Below, piece after piece: positions 58,916 to 64,000 of a stretch of 64,000 nucleotides of DNA. Both the position numbers and the translations under genes were made by a program. Position 1 is the stretch's first letter. The number at the start of each line of letters is the position of its first letter. The stretch is from Owenia fusiformis (taxonomy: Eukaryota; Annelida; Polychaeta; Sabellida; Oweniidae), in the NCBI GenBank assembly GCA_903813345.2, contig CAIIXF020000012.1, forward strand, positions 21,774,184-21,838,183. The letters are read 5' to 3'. The notes under the pieces were generated by a model. It was given only the letters and a program-made list of their open reading frames with translations, made no database searches and was not told the DNA's origin.

Positions 58916-59440
58916 CTGCAAAATAAAAGCAATTCAACAAAATAAAATCAATCTAATGAATGCTATAAATACTGGTATCTTTATCTCTATCATTAAAAGT
59001 CGCCATCATTTATTTCAATTGCACAAGTAATTATCAAATGTACCATTATGTATTCATAATATTTTGATTTACATAGTTGTACGAATAACCCCTATTATCT
59101 GAATGCCATTAGAACAAGCCACATGTGTTTGGTGCTCAAGTTGTTTTGCATGGGAGTCAATATGATTATAAAGAAATGATGCCAAATGAGTGTTAACATT
59201 GAGAGGAGCACAGAAATGGAGATAACCTAGAAAATGGATACGTTAACATGATACATGTAAATTACAAATAAATAAATATAACATTCATTTTCTAATATCG
59301 AGAAATAAACATACAAATAAACAGTGAGCAAAACAATGACTAAAGCTTCCAACAACAACATTCACAACAAATAACCTAAAAGAAAATAGAAATATAGATA
59401 TGCAGTATCTTGTTTTTTCGTTTACTTGGCAACCACATAA
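58916..59440. other. Probable intron of cysteine-rich gene A
   Basis: Contains the weak exon candidate at 59070-59225 (minus strand, reading YLHFCAPLNVNTHLASFL and onward without a stop to 59076). The phases do not match the exon at 58805, so I do not call it. Confidence 0.35.
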
Positions 59441-59441
59441 T

Positions 59442-61390
59442 ATGAAAATGCTATGGGTAATGAGGAAGGGCTACGGTTATGAAAAATTCAGATGAAAATG
59501 CTTTGTATCCTATGAAAGGGCTGTAGATATGGGTCATATGAAAATGCTTTGTGTAATGGAAAGGGCTAAAGATATGGGTAAGTCATATAAAAATGCTTGA
59601 TGTAATGAGGAAGGGCTAAACATATGGCTAGGTCATATGAAAATGCTTGGTGTAATGAGGAAGGGCTTAAGATATGAGTAGATCATATGAAAATGCTTTG
59701 TGTAATGAGGAAGGGCTAAAGATATGGGTAGATCATATGAAAATGCTTTGTGTAAGGGAAAGGGCTAAAGATATGGGTAAGTCATATAAAAATGCTTGGG
59801 GTAATGGAAAGGGCTAAAGATATGGGTAGATCATATGAAAATGCTTGATGTAATGAGGAAGGGCTAAAGATTAAAGTCATATAAAAATGCTTGGTGTAAT
59901 GGAAAGGACTAAAGATATGGGTAAGTCATATGAAAATGCTTGGTGTAATGGAAAGGGCTAAAGATATGGGTAAGTCATATAAAAATGCTTGATGTAATGA
60001 GGAAGGGCTAAACATATGGCTAGGTCATATGAAAATGCTTGGTGTAATGAGGAAGGGCTTAAGATATGAGTAGATCATATGAAAATGCTTTGTGTAATGA
60101 GGAAGGGCTAAAGATATGGGTAGATCATATGAAAATGCTTTGTGTAAGGGAAAGGGCTAAAGATATGGGTAAGTCATATAAAAATGCTTGGGGTAATGGA
60201 AAGGGCTAAAGATATGGGTAGATCATATGAAAATGCTTGATGTAATGAGGAAGGGCTAAAGATTAAAGTCATATAAAAATGCTTGGTGTAATGGAAAGGA
60301 CTAAAGATATGGGTAAGTCATATGAAAATGCTTGGTGTAATGGAAAGGGCTAAAGATATGGGTAAGTCATATAAAAATGCTTGGTGTAATGGAAAGGGCT
60401 AAAGATATGGGTAAGTCATATGAAAATGCTTGGTGTAATTGAAAGGGCTAAAGATATGGGTAAGTCATATGAAAATGTTTTGCGTAATGGAAAGGGCTTA
60501 AGATATGGGTAAGTCATATGAAAATGATTTGAGGAATAAGCACCCCATGGAGACAGATCGCCTAAAACTACATTCGTATGATGTGAAACTCTACATTCAC
60601 CAGGAAAGTAGAAATGTTTAATGTCACCCATGATGCAAATTATTTTTTTATTGCCTAATAAATGATGAATGACAGTCATATTAAGTTCTATAAGTATGAG
60701 AAAAGCATTCCGTCTGGTTATTTCAAGGTAGCTCAATCGAAAAATTATGACAGTGATTGAAATGACGATATAAAGATAAAACCGCAAGGAAATATTTGTA
60801 GATTTCTTTGAAAAACTAAGAAATATACATCTTATATAAGGGGAATCTGACCTGCAGGCCTTACTTTTTATACATGTTTTTTTCTGTTTTGAAAAATATG
60901 ATATGTGGTGTATATTTCTTAGTTTTTCAAAGAAATCTACAAATATTTCATAACGGTTTTATCTTAACATCGTTATTTCTGCAACTGCCATCACTTTTCG
61001 AACGAGTTACCTTGAAATATCAAGACGTCATGCTATTCTCATACTAATAAAACTCAATGTAACTGTCCTTGACCATTAATTTAGCAGTAAAAAATTAATT
61101 TGCTTCATGGGTGACAAAATGTTTCTAGTTTCCTGGTGAATGTAGTCTCGCATCATACAAATGTAATTTTAGGCGATCTGTCTGCATGGGGTGAATAAGG
61201 AAGAGCTTAAGATATGGGTATGTCATATGAAAATACTTTGAGTAAGAGCTAACGATATGGGTAAGTCATATGAAAATGATTTGAGTAATGAGGAAAGGCT
61301 AAAGATATGAAGAAGTCATATTTGAAATGCTTTGAAAAATGAGGAAGGGCTGAATATATGAAAACACTTTGTGTTATGAGGAAGGCATAA
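59442..61390. repeat. ~47-bp minisatellite, interrupted by a hairpin transposon
   Basis: catatgaaaatgcttggtgt, aatggaaagggctaaagata and tgggtaagt repeat to 60540 and again at 61194-61390. A higher-order duplication of 392 bp is clear: the block at about 59550-59940 recurs at about 59942-60333, including the odd variant gggctaaagattaaagtc (59861 and 60253). Confidence 0.88.
60541..61193. mobile_element. 653-bp hairpin transposon in the minisatellite, 6-bp duplication aataag
   Basis: Ends caccccatggagacagatcg and cgatctgtctgcatggggtg, flanked by aataag at 60535-60540 and 61194-61199. The inverted arms extend about 300 bp inward, including gtagatttctttgaaaaact and its complement agtttttcaaagaaatctac, around a small unpaired centre. 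No transposase. Class unknown. Confidence 0.85.
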
Positions 61391-61699
61391 AAAGGATTGC
61401 TGGTGGACATCAACTTAAAAACAAGAAATGCTGAACTCAGGTATCTATCTTTGAACTGTTTGATTTAGAATGATGTAAGAGTTAATTTAGCAAAACTTGA
61501 TTTTATAAAGTCCGAAATTGTATGTACCTTATTAAGATGGACATTTATAGCTATTTTGGTGAAAGAAAAATCATGAACTTTTCTAGGATATTTCAAGAAA
61601 TCAAACAGTTCTGGATTAAACTCCATTTTATCATAAGGCATCTTATCCTAAGATTTACCCCATAGGATAGAAACTATACATAAGTTCAGGGATGTCGTT

Positions 61700-61969
61700 T
61701 TATGCAAGAGATGTTGAGCTTTCAATCAAAGGTAGACAACAGCTGGGAGTTGGGAAGTCAATGCAGATGCAATTGATCTCCTCGGGGCACTCTGGCTTTT
61801 TGCATCTAACTTTAGAGCAGGGATTAGAACATGGGCAGTTGCACTCTGCACATGGATTATCCCATGTACAGAAATCTGGTGGTTCACAATTGCAGCAACT
61901 TCTTGGAATTCTTGGTCTGGACTCAGCACTGCAACATGGACTGTGGTAGTGCCAGTGACGGGCTAGACA
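61700..61969 (-). CDS. Terminal exon of small cysteine-rich protein B
   Basis: Acceptor tttacag|TGT CTA; 89 codons and TAA. It reads CLARHWHYHSPCC, SCCNCEPPDFC, CAECNCPCSNPCSK, CKKPECPEEINCICIDF and ends ESSTSLA. The C-terminal part aligns with exons A and C (CxxCxCxC...INCxC), with a longer cysteine-rich N-terminal part. Plus-strand frames here are shadows. Confidence 0.7.
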   Translation of the reverse strand, partial: CLARHWHYHSPCCSAESRPRIPRSCCNCEPPDFCTWDNPCAECNCPCSNPCSKVRCKKPECPEEINCICIDFPTPSCCLPLIESSTSLA

Positions 61970-61984
61970 CTGTAAACAAATCAT

Positions 61985-62077
61985 TTATACAGTTTTCCTG
62001 CAAACCCAGTTATCGATTGAGCAAGAATTGTTAGGGACACAACATGGATTGTAGATGTGTCGGTGAAGAGCTAAACA
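61985..62077 (-). pseudogene. Duplicate exon start of cysteine-rich gene B (alternative or decayed)
   Basis: Acceptor tcttcag|TGT TTA. It reads CLALHRHIYNPCCVPNNSC and stops after 30 codons (VCRKTV). The start matches the exon at 61969 (CLARHWHYHSPCC), only 15 bp from that exon's acceptor. Too close for an intron between them, so it is an alternative exon or a decayed duplicate. Confidence 0.5.
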
Positions 62078-63235
62078 CTGAAGAAATACCATATTAACTA
62101 TAAAAAGCGCACATCACCAAAATTTCAGGAGAATTAAAGATTGACTAACCAGCAAATTATGAGATCAACATTCTATGAGAAAACGAGCCAGATTCATTAA
62201 TGTTTACCAAAATTAGACCACTTTTGATCTTACTTTATGATCACCCTGTACACCAAATTTTGCAGTATAATGCAAGAGGTCCTGAGTAATAAAATAATTG
62301 AATAAGTCAATCAACTTTGATTGTATGTGATCTCAAAGAGGATTTTAATTGGTCCACCACCCTCTATGATGATAGCTTTTAGTCTTATTTACCATTCTGA
62401 TATAGCAGTATCAGTGAAATGTTGGCTGGGTTTCTTTCAACTTATTTTAATAACCAGCCTTAGTTGGGCCATATTTCAAGATTGGGTGCCTATACACCAT
62501 CTCCTATGCCCTACAATCACTGGAGTATTGCATTAGGACTATTAGATGAGTGGTTATCAGGAGGTATCAGTTCAGGTACAAATGTACAATATGCAAATTA
62601 TATTTTTGCAACTTCAAGTTTCATTTGGTATATAAATTATGATTTTGGATAACAGAATTCTTAAAAAAGTGGCGTTTTTTACATTATTATTTTTGCATTA
62701 TTTCACAGATGATTGACAGATTTATCATGCAATAGCATTTCAGATAACAGATAGCAATACTGAATTTTGATTGATATTGAACTGATATTGCATGCCTTAT
62801 CTTACTATGTGTGAAATATATTTATATTGAATAGTGCATGAAGACTGTGAAATCTGCAATGGATAGTGCTGATGTACTGGAAATTCCCAATGCACAATTT
62901 GAAGGTATATATGAAGCAAAGTGCAAGGAATATCAGGATACATACACAGTGCATAATTGTCTGTAAGAAAAATTTACAATAGAATACACAGTGCAAAATT
63001 CATAGGAAACACAAAATACAATATATAAGGAATATAAAATACTTAAAGTTCACATTGCAAAATTTGCAATAATGATACCCCCATTAATGTGAGGGTGAGG
63101 GTGATTTGAAATCAACCCCACATCTATGGGGGTACAATGAATCATGCCAAATGCTCAATATGCAATGAAACCACCACACAAGCGACTGGGGTGGGAAATG
63201 CATAATTGATTTACCAATCAACCAATGAGCATTAG
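62078..63235. other. Non-coding between cysteine-rich genes B and C
   Basis: Contains a local repeat of gcaatatcaggatac/gtgcaaaatt words at 62830-63070. No exon recognised. Confidence 0.4.
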
Positions 63236-63349
63236 TCAGTATCTCTCCTCTGCTCCCATTGGTTGCTTCATGTTGATCTCACAACAACAGCAGTTGATAG
63301 TTTCACATGCTGGAGGCTGACACGCACATTTACAATCACAATTGCCGCA
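63236..63349 (-). CDS. Terminal exon of small cysteine-rich protein C
   Basis: Acceptor gtttag|TGC GGC; 37 codons and TGA. It reads CGNCDCKCACQPPACET then INCCCCEINMKQ. Same start (CGNC), same spacing and same INC block as exon A, so A and C are close paralogs. Upstream exons probably lie beyond 64000 or were missed. Confidence 0.65.
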   Translation of the reverse strand, partial: CGNCDCKCACQPPACETINCCCCEINMKQPMGAEERY

Positions 63350-64000
63350 CTAAACAAACAAATTCACAATTAATGATGGAAATATCATTGCAGTGCTCTT
63401 CCAAGCATTGAAGAATTGCTCTCAGCATCAATTTGAGATTCTCAAACTAACTTGCATCTACCTGAAAACCTATTTAGAAAACCTTGTTTTTTAGTGCAAT
63501 TGTTTTTGCTCCTTTCTACCAATTCTTGAGAATGAAATAAAATGCCTTTCCGAACCTTGTTGGAACAAAATAGCATGTACAACATGCTCAATAGAGAGAT
63601 TTCGCACATACGTAAAATACAACTTATAACGTATACTTATACTTATAAGAAGACATACAAGGTGTTTCATAATGTGGGTATTTCGTCAGGAAAGATCTTC
63701 TCGGACTGTAATAAATAAAGGTCAAAGGGATGCCTTTTGTACTTTCTTGAATTGTAGCATGTTTAGTTGATCCAAATGTGTTTGTCTAGAATAAAATAGG
63801 CTCATATATAGTATATACATATAGACCCATCTCTTCTCAAATTGACTTTTTGGAGATGCTCGTTATGAAACACCCTGTATGTCATTTGTTGAGCTACTGA
63901 ATGGGTCGTTTCCAGGAATTGCTAGAACCTACTGGTTTGATTGGTGTTTCAAATTGATGGTTAAAGTATTTGATTGGATACTGTTCCTACTCAGCCGATT
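63350..64000. other. Non-coding right edge with a short hairpin element
   Basis: gacatacaaggtgtttcata (63650) and atgaaacaccctgtatgtc (ending 63884) are inverted ends of a roughly 235-bp element; similar caccctgta ends occur singly at 652 and 62245. Nothing else recognised. Confidence 0.55.

Noticed and set aside
59070-59225. Possible upstream exon of cysteine-rich gene A
   Set aside because: An acceptor-like site is present, but its only usable donor (phase 2) does not match the next exon (phase 0), and the peptide lacks the family's cysteines.

Overview
The window is genomic DNA from an animal, most likely a marine invertebrate. Genes are split into small exons with GT-AG introns. The recognisable genes are metazoan: a secreted thrombospondin type-1 (TSP1) protein, a nicotinic acetylcholine receptor alpha subunit and small cysteine-rich proteins. 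The intergenic space is full of hairpin-type MITEs, minisatellites and non-LTR retrotransposon debris. I cannot fix the phylum from sequence alone; a lophotrochozoan or invertebrate deuterostome would both fit. All recognised host genes are on the minus strand.

Region 1 (about 1.7-16.0 kb, minus): a gene for a secreted modular protein. It has a signal-peptide exon at 16.0 kb, two tandem copies of an unfamiliar CX3C-type cysteine module (15.5-13.9 kb), a cysteine-rich exon ending in a TSP1 domain, and seven further single-exon TSP1 domains down to 1.7 kb. The later TSP1 exons have phase-1 acceptors, and most have phase-1 donors, so they can be skipped or shuffled without breaking the frame. 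Two exons (13234-13712 and 11453-11637) instead run into in-frame stops and look like alternative last exons. Introns here hold two large minisatellites that touch exon ends. One (6.66-9.48 kb, about 44 units of 64 bp) is built from the last codons and the splice donor of the neighbouring TSP1 exon. A LINE insertion with an inverted 5' part, an intact target-site duplication and a poly(A) tail sits at 2.40-3.56 kb.

Region 2 (20.6-40.4 kb, minus): a complete nicotinic receptor alpha subunit gene. Exons join in frame to give 512 codons (isoform A) or 508 codons (isoform B). The first part of the ligand-binding domain is encoded by two tandem alternative exons. Exon A carries its own start and signal peptide. 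Exon B has a phase-1 acceptor that fits a separate signal-peptide exon about 12 kb upstream. Introns and flanks carry PIF/Harbinger-like, hAT-like and TA-flanked mariner-like MITEs and a LINE remnant.

Region 3 (33-58 kb): largely non-genic. It holds a 3.3-kb minisatellite of about 62-bp units, a seven-copy 72-bp array, many hairpin elements, a 4.9-kb transposon-like insertion with short inverted ends enclosing a Harbinger-type transposase/SWIM fragment and G-rich tandem repeats, and a second LINE fragment.

Region 4 (58.8-63.4 kb, minus): three related terminal exons of small cysteine-rich proteins sharing a CxxCxCxC...INCxC pattern, apparently a tandem paralog cluster whose 5' exons I could not identify. 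Between the first two lies a roughly 47-bp minisatellite interrupted by a 653-bp hairpin element with a 6-bp target duplication.
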